The notes under the pieces are model-generated. The model was not told the origin of the DNA. It did no database searches and was given only the letters and a program-made list of their open reading frames with translations. DNA of 64,000 nucleotides from assembly GCF_041146395.1 (NCBI RefSeq), contig NC_090995.1, forward strand, positions 12,378,501 to 12,442,500, given 5' to 3'. This document shows positions 1-10,079 of the stretch, piece by piece. The stretch's first letter is position 1. The number at the start of each line of letters is the position of its first letter. Source of the stretch: Eulemur rufifrons (taxonomy: Eukaryota > Chordata > Mammalia > Primates > Lemuridae). The translations under genes were made by a program, and so were the position numbers.

Positions 1-619
1 CAAGTAAACCCAAAACAAATAACAACAATAATCAAAGGGGAGAGAAGTTAGAAAAAAAAAAAAAATCTCACTGCTGTCATAGCCAAGCAATCAGACGACA
101 GATACATATTCCCATGAAGCTGATTCTGTTCCCAGCGATTGAGTAAACCCATAAATGCTAACGACCCCCGGCAGGGGTGTGTGTGTTGGGGGGTACCAAG
201 GCATGAAAACAAAAGTGAAGGAGAAAGAACAGAGGAGGAGAGTGGGAGGTGGAGAGATGGAAGGGATGACGACCCCTCAGGCCTACAAGGGGATTAGGGA
301 CATCTACAGGCTTAAGGAGCAACAAATTAATTTACACAATTCTGGGAGAGCCCAGATGGCCTCTCATTAATCCCTTCAAAAGAAGGAGCCAGGTCCGGGC
401 TGCACCGCCGCCTGCTCCACCGGCTCCACCTCGCCCGGGCCGGACTCGCCTCGAGGTGAGAGCTGGTGGGGGAGGGGCAGGATGACGCGAACGGCCGAGG
501 GGGGCAGCCAGGGAAGACTATGAGCTGCTTTTCCATAAAAGGGCTGGGTTTTCATTCTTCTTCTCTTTAAAAAGTAATACCCTCTTCGTCCCTGCTTCCC
601 CCTCCCGTTTCTCATTTTA
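1..619 (+). promoter_or_regulatory. NKX6-1 distal/proximal upstream region
   Basis: No coding sequence is supported here; the open frames are short and do not resemble known proteins. The region passes from A-rich sequence into the NKX6-1 CpG island. It holds homeodomain-type ATTA/TAAT cores (for example around 321-335 and 365-370) and a purine-rich stretch (about 215-265), which would suit the auto- and cross-regulation known for NK-class genes. Assignment as upstream regulatory DNA is by position only. Confidence 0.5.
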
Positions 620-1030
620 TTGAACTCAATTAGTTGTGGCCGCCGCGGGCCCCTCTGGGGCACCGCGCCGCTCGCCAGGCCCCGCCCCCTCTGGGCCCCG
701 CCCCCAGGGGGAAGGAGGAGGGAGGAGGCGGGGACTAGGCGGGCGCGGCCTTACGCCTCGCCCGTCTCAGCCAATCAGAGGGCGCGGCGCTCCCGAGTGG
801 GCGTGCCCCAGAAGCGACGCGAGGCTCGAGGCTGCGCGCTATTGGAGGCGGTGGTCACGCCCCCGGCCTGCGCCCCACGCCTGGGCCCCGCCCCGCCCGG
901 CCGCCCCGGAGTGACGTCCCTCAAAGTTCTCATTTTGGCCCCCACGTCCCCCTCCCTCCGTCCCCCGCTGAAGAGGGGCCGGGAGGATGCGAACGTTTTA
1001 TTACCTGTGAGAGCTGCGTGCGACTGTCAG
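620..1030 (+). promoter_or_regulatory. NKX6-1: NKX6-1 CpG-island core promoter
   Basis: Very GC- and CpG-rich sequence with repeated GC boxes (Sp1/KLF type, about 678-715 and 888-905), a CCAAT box on the + strand at 771-775, an inverted CCAAT (ATTGG) at 841-845, a CRE-like TGACGT at 912-917 and a TATA-like TTTTATTA at 996-1003. A start site about 25-30 bp after the last motif, near 1,030, is a reasonable guess, and CpG-island promoters often start at several positions. The motifs are seen directly; the start site is inferred. Confidence 0.65.
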
Positions 1031-1135
1031 GCCCGCGGGGAGCGAGGAGAGGAGAAAGTGGAGGAGCCGCGGACACGGTCAGTTCGGCCCGAGGACGGGA
1101 CTCGGGCGAGCGGAGCCCGCGGAGCCGCGGGGACG

Positions 1136-1168
1136 ATGGGGGCGAGCGGACCCGAAGGCGGACAGTGA
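1136..1168 (+). other. uORF 1 (10 codons) in NKX6-1 leader
   Basis: ATG at 1,136 is followed by nine sense codons and TGA. Its context is moderate, with G at +4 and a non-purine at -3. It could be translated only if transcription starts upstream of 1,136, and would then tune scanning toward the NKX6-1 ATG. No product function is implied. Confidence 0.45.
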
Positions 1169-1573
1169 GCGGCGGAGGGCGCGGGGGTGGGGCGGGTCGC
1201 CGGGCCGCTCGCAGGAGTGGACGCACGAGCGGAGCCGGAACTGAACCGTCAGACTTTCCACTCTCAGCCTTTGCTGTTCCGTGCTTTCCTCCCCTTCCTC
1301 TTCCCGCATTGCAACTCCGGCGCCCCGCGGCCGGAGGGGGCAGGTCGCGCGCCGAGCCCGGGGCCCGCGGGGACCCGCGGCGCTGCCCTGTCCCGGCGCA
1401 GGGGCGGACGCGTCCGGGTGGGGAGAGCGGAGCCCGCGTGCTTTGAGCCTCCCCGAGGACTGCGAGCCGGCCCCACCCTTCGACATCCAAGCGGACACTC
1501 GGTGACTCTCAACTTCGCCGCGGAAACTCTGGGGCCGGCTGGGGTTGCTTTGCCTATTTCCCGCGGGGCGAGG

Positions 1574-1594
1574 ATGAGCAGTGGCGCGCTCTGA
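1574..1594 (+). other. uORF 2 (6 codons) in NKX6-1 leader
   Basis: ATG at 1,574 with A at -3, six sense codons and TGA. It lies 320 bp before the main start, leaving room for reinitiation. Seen directly; use is unknown. Confidence 0.45.
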
Positions 1595-1913
1595 GCAGCG
1601 AGGAAGAGTGAGGACGAGGGAAGAGCCGGGATCCCACCCAGGACTCGGAGCGGGAGACCAGCCGGACCCCCGCGGACGCCCCTCTGTTCTGCGGGCCGCC
1701 GCCGCCTCCCGTGTGCGGGTTTGGACATTGCTGCTGCGCGGCTCTGAGCGCGACTCTCGGCGGCTGCGGTCCCGGCCCGGGTGGCAGGTCGCCTCCGGGT
1801 GCGCCGGGCGACTCCTCGCTCGCGCCCTCGGCGCTGCCGACTCCTCCGGGCCCCGCCGGGGGCTCCAGCCCGCGCCCTCGCTGCGCGGCTGCGGGCGCCG
1901 GCCCGGCCGTGGG

Positions 1914-2583
1914 ATGCTAGCGGTGGGGGCGATGGAGGGCACCCGGCAGAGCGCGTTCCTGCTCAGCAGCCCGCCCCTGGCCGCCCTGCACAGCATGGCC
2001 GAGATGAAGACCCCGCTGTACCCCGCCGCCTACCCCCCTCTGCCGGCCGGGCCGCCCTCCTCTTCGTCCTCTTCGTCGTCCTCGTCGTCGCCCTCCCCGC
2101 CTCTGGGTGCCCACAACCCAGGCGGCCTGAAGCCCCCGGCCGCGGGGGGGCTCTCGTCCCTGGGCAGCCCCCCGCAACAGCTCTCGGCCGCCACCCCGCA
2201 CGGCATCAACGACATCCTGAGCCGGCCCTCCATGCCCGTGGCCGCAGGGGCCGCCCTGCCCTCCGCCTCGCCCTCCGGTTCCTCCTCCTCCTCTTCCTCC
2301 TCCGCCTCTGCCTCCTCCGCCTCTGCCGCTGCTGCAGCTGCCGCCGCCGCCGCGGCTGCCGCCTCGTCCCCGGCGGGGCTGCTGGCCGGCCTGCCCCGCT
2401 TCAGCAGCCTGAGCCCGCCGCCGCCGCCGCCCGGGCTCTACTTCAGCCCCAGCGCCGCGGCCGTGGCCGCCGTGGGCCGGTACCCCAAGCCGCTGGCCGA
2501 GCTGCCCGGCCGGACGCCCATCTTCTGGCCCGGAGTGATGCAGAGCCCGCCCTGGAGGGACGCGCGCCTGGCCTGCACCCCCC
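1914..2583 (+). CDS. NKX6-1: NKX6-1 coding exon 1 (residues 1-223 and first base of codon 224)
   Basis: Encodes the low-complexity repression region: poly-Ser 49-59, GINDILSRP 97-105, Ser/Ala tracts ending in 13 alanines (138-150) and a Pro-rich stretch. It ends in a consensus donor (gtgagt at 2,584-2,589). The last base is the C of a CAT codon completed by exon 2. Trinucleotide-rich DNA encodes the homopolymers, but with mixed synonymous codons (TCC/TCT/TCG, GCC/GCT/GCA/GCG), which limits slippage. Confidence 0.96.
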
Positions 2584-5500
2584 GTGAGTACGGTCGCCTG
2601 CGACCCGGGCGCCTGCCCGTTGCGCCTGCTCTTCCCGCTCTCGGGTCACGGCCCCCGGCGTGCATGCCCGGCGGGCCACCCTCTAGCCAGCCCCAGCGGT
2701 TTGGCAGCGCGGGAACCGCACGATTTAGGTTGGGCCGGGACGTCCATCGAGGGATTCTTGTGTTCCGGAGCTGGCGTGGCTGCATCCAAGCACCTCCCTC
2801 CCGCTAAGTCTTGGGCACGCCTCGGCTGAGCCGGTGTGCGTGTGTCCGTGTGGACCACAACTGCCACGGGGACGTGTGTCTCGCCTGCGGCCCGGCTGCT
2901 CCCGAACCGTCCCCGCCGGACCGCAGGCCCGGCCTGGGTTAGAGAAATGGGGGGGAGGAAAGGCCAGTGCACCCCAGCTTTCCCAGCGGCTGCCTGCCGT
3001 CCAGGGCCCCACTCCACGTGCTTGACCCGCTGCCTATCTTCGAACTGGGGGGGGGGGGGCCGCAGCGGGGAGCCCTCCACCGCCCGGAGCGAAGTGCGTG
3101 TATTTGCATGCAGGTCTCCGCCCGAGGCGTCCCCACCTCACCTCTTCGTACTTGTCCGACGGCCCCTAGAGGAGGGCGAGTGCCCAGGCGCTTCGGGCTG
3201 CTCCCCACCGCCTAGCCCGCGCTTTCCCACCCGCCTCGACCCAGGGGGTCGGGACACATTGGGTCCAGGAACATTTAGCGGTATCGTGGAGTCCAACAAC
3301 CTAACACAAGAAGGAGCTTGGGGGTGGGGGACGGGAAGGGATGGGAAGAGAAGTGAAGGGACGCCGACGCGGTAAAATGCAACATCCCGCAGAGACCTTG
3401 CTTGAGGCAGACTGAGTCGCCCCAAGATCGTGCTGGTCTGGGTAGCGGGCCACCGCGCCGCGGAGGCTCCCGGCCTTCCAGGTGGGGTTCAGGGCCCAGC
3501 CCGGGGTCTTTTTCTTGCTCAGTTCTTTGCTTTTGACTAAGTCCCCGAAGTTTTTCCAAGTCTCTGGATCTCCTTTCTTGCGGCTGAGCCGCAGAAGTTG
3601 CGGGAGCCTAGAGGCGGCTCCCTGTGGAAGCCCGGGGCGCAGTGCGGCGGGGGCTGGTGGGGTGTCAGGGAGACGCTATTGTATCAGTTCTGGTGGCTGC
3701 GTAGGGGCCGCCAACAAAGGCTGCGCCCCCTTCCCCTCCCCCCTGGGCCACAGCGGAGTCAGACTTCGGGGCGATTTAGCTCTCTTGTGTGCAAAAACAA
3801 GGAGCCCTTTGTTGCCGGGACACAGGTTAGAGAAGCTGGGGGCGCGTGGGGGGTGGGGGGTGGGGGGACCTAGTTATCCTCCTGCAACGGCGCTGGGGCC
3901 GAGGGAGCACCGACTGGATTAGGAGGCGAGAGTGGCCTTTTCCCGGCGCTCCTTGATTGAATGGGGCCTCGCGATCCGGCCGGGACACTTCGGCCGTAGG
4001 CTCCCCAGCTGTTCGACGTCGGTGCTGAGCAGAAGGTGTTTACTCCTGCTCCGAACACACCCGGCTTTTGAAAACACAGGTGGACGTGAAAAGGCTCAGG
4101 GACGCGCGCCGGAGCTGGAAGCGCCACTGCGCTTCTGGTGTCTGCCACAGACCCAGCTTGCTTTTCCCGCAAAACATTGTTTCTCGAGTTCCTGTTTTGT
4201 CCCCCCAGTGGAGCTGGCTGCTTGTAACGGATTGTTTTCCCCCTTCCCGCGTTGTTTATTGGCTCCCGCAGATCAAGGATCCATTCTGTTGGACAAAGAC
4301 GGGAAGAGAAAACACACGAGACCCACGTTCTCCGGCCAGCAGATCTTCGCTCTGGAGAAGACTTTCGAGCAAACTAAATACTTGGCGGGGCCCGAGAGGG
4401 CTCGCTTGGCCTATTCGCTGGGGATGACGGAGAGTCAGGTCAAGGTGAGTGCAACTTGCAAACCTCCAGGGATAAGCCTGGAGCCTTGCGGGCGTGTGCA
4501 CACGGGGACTGGGGCGCACACACCCCCAAACTAACAAACAGACGGGGCAGGGGTGCGGCCCGGGGAGCCTGGGGAGAAGTTGAGAGCAGTGAAGGGCGCG
4601 GGGGTTACAAAGGCGCTGGGGTCTTGCAGGCGGGCAAACTGTTGATGAACAAAAGGGATCAAGCCCCCGCCTTTGAAATTAGGTTAATCTAGATAGCAGC
4701 ATGTGCTGGGGGAACTCGCCATTATTGGAGAATAAAAGCATTACCGAAATATCAGCCCGGAGAATAGATCACGCCAGTTAGATAGCTTCTATATAGTCTA
4801 TTTGTAGAGATAGTCAGGATTTGGTTTATCAGTTCAGGCTTCACTAGTTATATGATTTAGTAATCCAGATCATCGTTATAGAGCTTGCAAGTTTTTTTTT
4901 TTTTAAATAAATCCACAGGATCTAACCACTTATCCAAGATGAACCTGCTTTAGTCTGGCTGAACGCAATCACTTTGGAATAGTAATTTTCCAAATGATTT
5001 GACAAGATTATTACCGTATTAGGATTGAATTCTGTTTAAAATAAATTTACCAACAGATTTAAGATATTGTACTGTTCGTGACAAGAATTTATAATTAAAA
5101 TGTCATTTTACTTACAATTGAGTTGTACAGTAAATTTCCAGGGGATCAAATCTTAGAAATCTTCCCCTGAAAAAATAAAGGGTTTGAGTCAGCTGGATCA
5201 ATTCAGCCTGATGGTTTCCTGTATTTCCAGGATTCTCTTTTGTCCCTCTTTTTCAATTTTCGTAGTTGTTTCTTTGGGGGATAAGTCTGTTTTCATTAGT
5301 TATATTGTTGCTCTTTAAATTAAGTAGGACTAACATTAACCAGGCCTGCTGGTTAGAGGGTATCTCCCCAGGACAAGCATCACAAAATACATTTCAGCAG
5401 TGATTTTGTACGTGGCCATTAGAATACCATCACCGTTAAAATTATTTTTGCAGTGGGGTGGTACAGAGCCTACCACAGTAATCTGGAGGTCTTCATTTGT

Positions 5501-6926
5501 CACTGTAAATACGTCTGCATGGCCAGCAGTGAATTATTACAGCTGTATAAAGAAAACCAAAATCACTTTCTTAACAATTCGGATTCTGTACATAAAATAC
5601 ATAATGGATGAGAAGCATAAGGAGAAGATAATTCAGTATCTTTGGGAAATTGGTTGCTTATTGCCGATGCTTTAGGTTAAAATATGTGTATCAAACACAG
5701 TGTCAAACAGCACAAATAGGCATAAAAATATTTGTGTATAAAGTGAATGTCTTAGGCAAGAACAATATTAAAATAATAGGCATGCTAGTATGGGAGAATA
5801 ATGTAACTGGCAAATTTTCACTTTTAAAAAACAACCAATGATAATTCTAACCTTCACTTTACTTTGGTTTTATGAAAAACATTAAAGGGAGGGAGAGAGA
5901 GAGCGAAAGAGCTTGCTTGAGCCAAACTACTGTGATGATTTTGACTGAGATACTAAGTATGGTCATTCATTTATGTTGGTTATTATGGTTGATTTGGTAT
6001 TTGTATTTTAGCAGATTTTTTTTTTAAAAAAACCTCTGCATCATACATTGTAATTATAAATGGGAAGGAGGTTGTTCACCTACCATGTTTGTGTCTATCC
6101 AGATCTGAGATAACTGAAACAAATGTCCAAAAGTGAAAAGAATGAGAGTGATTGGGTGAATACTGTCTGTGCCTATTCCCACAAATCACGCTGAAAAGCA
6201 AGTAGCTTCAGGGTGTTTAAAATTCCTTAATCTAAGAAAGTACATAAGGCATCAAATCACAGCCACTGTAGGGTGACTGACTTTATGAAGAAGGGAAAAG
6301 TTTTCCACCTCCAACTAGCAAGTAGGAAAGCGATCTCATTTTTTAGGGCAGCTCATTTTAAGTTTCCAAGTTTTGTTTTTCCTCTACTGAGAAATCCCTC
6401 GCGGACAACCTCAATACTCTTGTGTTCCTTGCTATTGCCATGGCAACGGCAGTCAGTTTGCTGGCGTCTGTCACTCGAGGAACCTGGGGCGATGGAGGCT
6501 GACATTGGCGACCGAGTCAAGGGGGGGGGGTCTCCGCGCGAGGGTGGCAGGCCGTGGGGGCCCACAGGAGCCCCCCCCGCCCCCCCCAGACGCGCAAGTG
6601 GCATCGCGGCCTCGGTCCGCCCGCGTTCAATCCCGCCCGCCCTCGTCTCCCCCCTTCTCCCCTCTCTCGGCCCCCAGGTCTGGTTCCAGAACCGCCGGAC
6701 CAAGTGGAGGAAGAAGCACGCGGCCGAGATGGCCACGGCCAAGAAGAAGCAGGACTCGGAGACCGAGCGGCTCAAGGGGGCCTCGGAGAACGAGGAGGAG
6801 GACGACGACTACAACAAGCCTCTGGACCCCAACTCGGACGACGAGAAAATCACGCAGCTGCTGAAGAAGCACAAGCCGGGCGGCGGCCTCCTGCTGCACG
6901 CGGCGGAGGCGGAGGGCTCGTCCTGA
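1914..6926 (+). CDS. NKX6-1: NKX6-1 homeodomain transcription factor, join(1914..2583, 4272..4444, 6678..6926)
   Basis: Spliced gene for a 363-residue nuclear DNA-binding repressor of the NK6 family, known from vertebrates to specify and maintain pancreatic beta cells and ventral neural progenitors. In order: N-terminus with ATGs at codons 1, 7, 28 and 31; poly-Ser 49-59; TN/eh1-like GINDILSRP at 97-105, which recruits Groucho/TLE corepressors in this family; Ser-rich then poly-Ala 138-150; a Pro-rich segment; homeodomain 236-295 with helix-3 residues W283, Q285 and N286 (positions 48, 50, 51); and an acidic tail after the homeodomain (EEEDDDY, SDDE). Both introns are GT-AG. The first splits a His codon (224); the second falls between homeodomain positions 46 and 47. 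I chose ATG 1,914 because the protein then starts MLAVGAMEG as in other mammals. Human NKX6-1 is 367 residues; the difference lies in a shorter Ser/Gly tract near the C-terminus. The frame is intact, so the gene is expected to be functional. Confidence 0.97.
2584..4271 (+). other. NKX6-1: NKX6-1 intron 1
   Basis: 1,688 bp, GT-AG, GC-rich and largely within the CpG island; acceptor ...cccgcag at 4,265-4,271. It includes G-rich runs (about 3,049-3,058 and 3,840-3,866) and an octamer-like ATTTGCAT near 3,100. I recognise no interspersed repeat or RNA gene in it. Open frames here are GC-driven and not supported as coding. Confidence 0.9.
4272..4444 (+). CDS. NKX6-1: NKX6-1 coding exon 2 (end of codon 224 to residue 281)
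   Basis: 173 bp. Encodes the linker [12 protein letters not shown] and homeodomain positions 1-46, including helix 1 ([12 protein letters not shown]) and helix 2 ([12 protein letters not shown]). Ends at Lys281 in phase 0 with donor gtgagt at 4,445. Flanked by a pyrimidine-containing acceptor. The sequence is as expected for mammalian NKX6-1. Confidence 0.97.
4445..6677 (+). other. NKX6-1: NKX6-1 intron 2
   Basis: 2,233 bp, GT-AG, AT-rich except at both ends. The acceptor follows a strong C/T tract (about 6,640-6,675). I see no clear transposon, and the only simple-sequence bits are a short GA run near 5,890-5,905 and T/A runs. The repeat-free AT-rich part at about 4,690-4,880, with several TAAT/ATTA and GATA-like words, could be an intronic enhancer; that is a guess. 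A second acceptor-like sequence (C-run then CAG) ends at 6,589. Confidence 0.85.
6678..6926 (+). CDS. NKX6-1: NKX6-1 coding exon 3 (residues 282-363) and stop
   Basis: Starts [15 protein letters not shown], the rest of recognition helix 3, then an acidic segment (ENEEEDDDY ... [15 protein letters not shown]) and a short Gly/Leu/Ala tail ending EGSS with TGA at 6,924-6,926. In this family the acidic C-terminal region influences DNA binding and activity. The tail has only three glycines (PGGG), where human has a longer Ser/Gly tract (from memory). This is the only clear length change I see from human. Confidence 0.97.
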   Translation, partial: VWFQNRRTKWRKKHAAEMATAKKKQDSETERLKGASENEEEDDDYNKPLDPNSDDEKITQLLKKHKPGGGLLLHAAEAEGSS

Positions 6927-7390
6927 GCCCCGCGACCCCACACCCCGCGCCCCCCGCGCCCGCCTGCCTGCGGGGACCCTTTGCTATTTTCCGAGATGTA
7001 CATATCTATTTTTTTAACCTTGGAGCAGTGGGGAGGAGGCACGGGAGAGGGACTTGGGGGTTGATAAGAAGGCAAAAAAGGACCGCGCAATGCACCGCAT
7101 AAACAACGCAACCGCAACCCGCAGCCGGGCGACCGTCGCAGCCCCGAGCGGGGCCCCCAGACCGGTCCCCATCGGCCTCGCGCGAGTTCCTCCTTCCTGC
7201 CCCACTCGCCCCGCTTTTGCCCCCGCAGGCGGCCGGGGAGGGGGCGCACCCAGGGCGCGGGGACCGCAGATCCACGCGGGGCGGGCGCCGCCGCAGACGG
7301 GAACAGGGACGTTTCTGCCCCCGCACGCTGCTGTGCCGACTAAAGTAACCTGTTGAAGGCTCTTTGTAAATAAATCGTGAGTTACACTGA
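6927..7390 (+). other. NKX6-1: NKX6-1 proximal 3'UTR
   Basis: Follows the stop codon and runs to just beyond the first AATAAA. The early part is GC-rich (a second CpG-dense patch covers about 6,480-7,330) and becomes AT-rich near the poly(A) signal. No competing coding frame is credible. Confidence 0.7.
7369..7374 (+). terminator. NKX6-1: Poly(A) signal AATAAA, likely NKX6-1 mRNA end
   Basis: Canonical AATAAA, 443 bp after the stop codon, in an AT-rich setting with a GT-containing stretch just after it. Cleavage is expected about 15-25 bp downstream. Confidence 0.65.
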
Positions 7391-9245
7391 CTAGAAGTTA
7401 CTTTATTGTGAATATTTAAAATGTAAAATGCTTTTTTGAATTTCGTATAAAAAGATGGACCTCCTTCTTCCTTCCACCCCTCCGCTCTTCGCAGCTATTC
7501 ACACCACGCCTTCCCCTTTTATTTCCAACTGAATTTGAGAAGCATAGACTAGAAGGTTATCACCGTCCCCCCACCCCCTCCTCTCACTCCTCGGCCCGTT
7601 CGGATTTGTCAAAGCTCACTGTCCCCCTGTCCCCCTGTCGCCCTGCCCTGTGCCCCCCTGCGCTGGGCTCCCGCCCCCAGGACTTGAGCAGAAGCCTTGG
7701 GAACCAGGGAGGGCCTCACACCCGCCTCTCCGCTCCTTTCTGAAATTGCACAGTCGTTTGTTGCTATTTATTAGTGATTTAAAGAGAGTATCGGGGAGGG
7801 AGGGGCTACAATAGCTTGTATTTAATTTAACTCCTTTCTGATAAAAATGCGTGTTAAAAGTAGATGGTGGGAATTGTTACAACCGCTCCGGGTCAGAAAC
7901 ATAAAAATCCGTTTAGTTGCTGTAATTGAATTTTGAAGTGTTTTGTATCATAAGAATACTATAGCCTATGTACATTGTTTTTCTTTTTAAAGCTAATAAT
8001 GGTGATATATTAGCATCTTTAACCTTTATTAATTTATATAAGGAATTCGGTTTGTAAAGAGAAGAAAACCCCCTTTGCAAGACCAGTTAAATGTAATGCA
8101 CTTTCTGTTTCAAAGGATAAATCAAATTAAAAAACAGTTGGAAGACGTCTGTTGCCTTGAATGAAAGGGTACAGATCATCTGATCTCATCAGAGATCTCC
8201 AATAATAAAAGTCAAGACCACACACACAAAAATGTTATATCGGTTTCTTGGGTGAAATAGCTGTTACTTAATTTTTTTTTTTTTTTTAAGAGTAGGGTCA
8301 CATTTCTTATTCTGAATTGAGAAGATGGAAGAAATGCAGCCCCGCTCATAGCGGTTCTTGGAGAGACTTGTCTAGCGAGCTGCTTCTGATGTCTGTGTTG
8401 TCTAATTTCTTCCTGATCGCTTTTTCCTTTTCCGAGGAAGTCCCTGGGGGGCGGGGGTTGGAGGAAGACTTCATTTCCATATATCCAAGATAGCTCCTCA
8501 GTCAGCTGGTAGCTTAGAGCAGCAGGGTGGCTCGCTGGGGCCGCAGCCTGCTGCTTGGAGCTAAGGTTTTCCTCTCTGCAGCGGGTGAGACTGCAGAAGA
8601 TGCGGAAAGACAGGAGCCCTGGTTTTGCTAAGCATTACTGTAGAAAGCTGAAGTTAAAGAAAGCTCTCTTTAACCGATGTGAAAACCTTTAGGGTTAAGA
8701 AAGCGATGTCATAGTTTCTCCCACTAAATTTGAAAAAAAGAAAAGAAAAGAAAAATTTGGGAAGCCCGGGGAGAGGGTTGTGTCTTGGGATCTTTTTGTT
8801 TTCAGACACTTGGTTATAGGCTCGGTGAAATGTCTTTATCTCCTTAGTGTTTCAGGTTAATGAGCTTGTGTTCAGAGAGAGGAAAATCAATAGAATTCAG
8901 TAGATTCTTCAGGCTAGTGTGAGGTAAAGAAAGTGTGGGTCTGTTTTGTTCCCTTGAAAATAAACTGGGTGAAAACTGAAATTTCCAAAAATTCAACAAA
9001 ATGAAGTTGCCTGAAGGAAAATACTGTAGAATGTATTCCGGATGGCACAGTTTAACAGAAAGAAAGGATGAAAATGTGTCCTCTTTCTTTTCTCTAGTTT
9101 GGGAAGTTCTCAAGAAGTTTCAAACTCTTCTGAATTTCTGTCTTCTTAGCAAGACTCAGGTATGTGTCCTATAAAGAGACAGTTATTTCAAAGTAGGCTT
9201 TGCTGGGGTGATGTGATTGTAATTCTAGCTGTAAACAATGGGAAC
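7391..9245. other. Immediate 3' flank, no gene seen
   Basis: Mixed-composition DNA without a supported gene. It contains C-rich strings (7,560-7,680), an AT-rich repeat-free part (7,740-8,130) that may be extended 3'UTR, and a T-run near 8,270-8,288. No transposon was recognised. Confidence 0.5.
8204..8209 (+). terminator. Alternative distal poly(A) signal
   Basis: A second AATAAA about 1.3 kb past the stop codon. The AT-rich DNA between the two signals (about 7,740-8,130) is repeat-free and could be the end of a longer 3'UTR. Which signal is used cannot be told from sequence. Confidence 0.35.
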
Positions 9246-9338
9246 TTTCTTTTCTTTTCTTTCTTTCCTTCCTTCCTCCCTTCTTTCCTTCCCCTCCTTT
9301 CTTCCTTTCTCTCTCTTTCTCTATTTCTTCTCCTTTTT
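9246..9338. repeat. Polypyrimidine (TTTC/TTCC)n simple repeat
   Basis: About 90 bp made almost only of C and T on the + strand, in degenerate TTTC, CTTC and TTCC units. A mirror-like homopurine/homopyrimidine tract of this kind can form triplex DNA and is usually polymorphic in length. The short open frames across it are artefacts. Confidence 0.9.
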
Positions 9339-10079
9339 ATGGGAAATGGGGAGCGGAGGTGGGACAAGTTTATTCTCCCGCAACTGCAGTTTATGGCTTG
9401 TTAATTTGCAACGAATAAAAACCTCTTTTCTACTTTATTTATTTAACCTCATCCCACCCCTTCTAACTTGAAAAGCCAAGCAACTTTTTCTTTATTCCTT
9501 CTTCCTAGGAAAACAAAAATTCACGATATAATTAGAAATGTTTTTCATGAAATATAATAATGATATTAGGATAAGTAGTAGGAGTAGCAGTAGTAGTCAT
9601 AGAAAACTTGGAACTAAGGTTGAAGCTTTTTCTCAAGAAGTAAATAGGTTGATGGTGTTTATTCGAAGTTAGGAGTGTGGGAAGACACCTCTGACAAATC
9701 CCTTAGGAAGCACCCCCTCTGCGCTCGTCACCGTGGCATTTTGAGCATCTGAAGTGTGGAGGCTGGTGGCCGGGACTCCACAGCAAGGCAGATCTGCAGA
9801 GGGCAGACGTGTCCATGTGCTGCCAGCCCGAGCGCTGCTGTGCTCTGAGCCCTGTGGGCAGCAGCCAGGGTTGGGCTCTGGGGCCAGGCTGCACTGGCAT
9901 TTGCTCCTTTTTCCAGCTGACTGCAGCGGTGACTTGAGGTTTCCAGCTAATTTACTTCCACCCTCGACTCCAGCTGGCCCCCAGTTGCCACTGGCCCCAT
10001 AAAACTGGGAGTGAGGGAGAAGGGGCTGGGGGCACCTTACCTAATTCCCTTTCATCGTGGTTGGTTTGGTTGACTTCCA
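9339..10079. other. Intergenic, nothing recognised
   Basis: About 740 bp with no gene and no clear repeat. A short run of AGTAGT-type triplets lies near 9,574-9,598. Confidence 0.5.

Larger units (their letters stand above)
1030..1913 (+). other. NKX6-1: NKX6-1 5'UTR with two short upstream ORFs
   Basis: The leader before the NKX6-1 start is about 0.9 kb if transcription begins near 1,030, and it is GC-rich. It contains only two ATGs: 1,136-1,138 opens a 10-codon uORF ending at 1,168, and 1,574-1,576 opens a 6-codon uORF ending at 1,594. The frame of the main CDS stays open upstream to at least 1,581 but has no in-frame ATG, so the start at 1,914 stands. From memory, the rodent Nkx6.1 leader has been reported to promote cap-independent translation. 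Nothing here proves this for the present sequence. Confidence 0.6.
620..4260. other. CpG island over promoter, exon 1 and intron 1
   Basis: Dense CpG dinucleotides and high G+C run from the promoter through exon 1 and most of intron 1. This is the usual setting of a developmental homeobox gene regulated by Polycomb. G+C falls sharply shortly after exon 2. Boundaries are judged by eye. Confidence 0.8.

Noticed and set aside
1581..1913. Upstream in-frame extension of NKX6-1 exon 1
   Set aside because: The frame is open but has no ATG before 1,914; GC-rich leaders are often open by chance, and known NKX6-1 proteins start MLAVGAMEG.
1079..1996. 305-codon minus-strand frame over the promoter and exon 1
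   Set aside because: Arg/Pro/Gly/Ser-rich composition typical of antisense GC-rich DNA; no recognisable domain.
3049..3866. G-rich runs in intron 1 as a regulatory G-quadruplex
   Set aside because: The whole intron is GC-rich; no specific four-tract pattern stands out enough to report.
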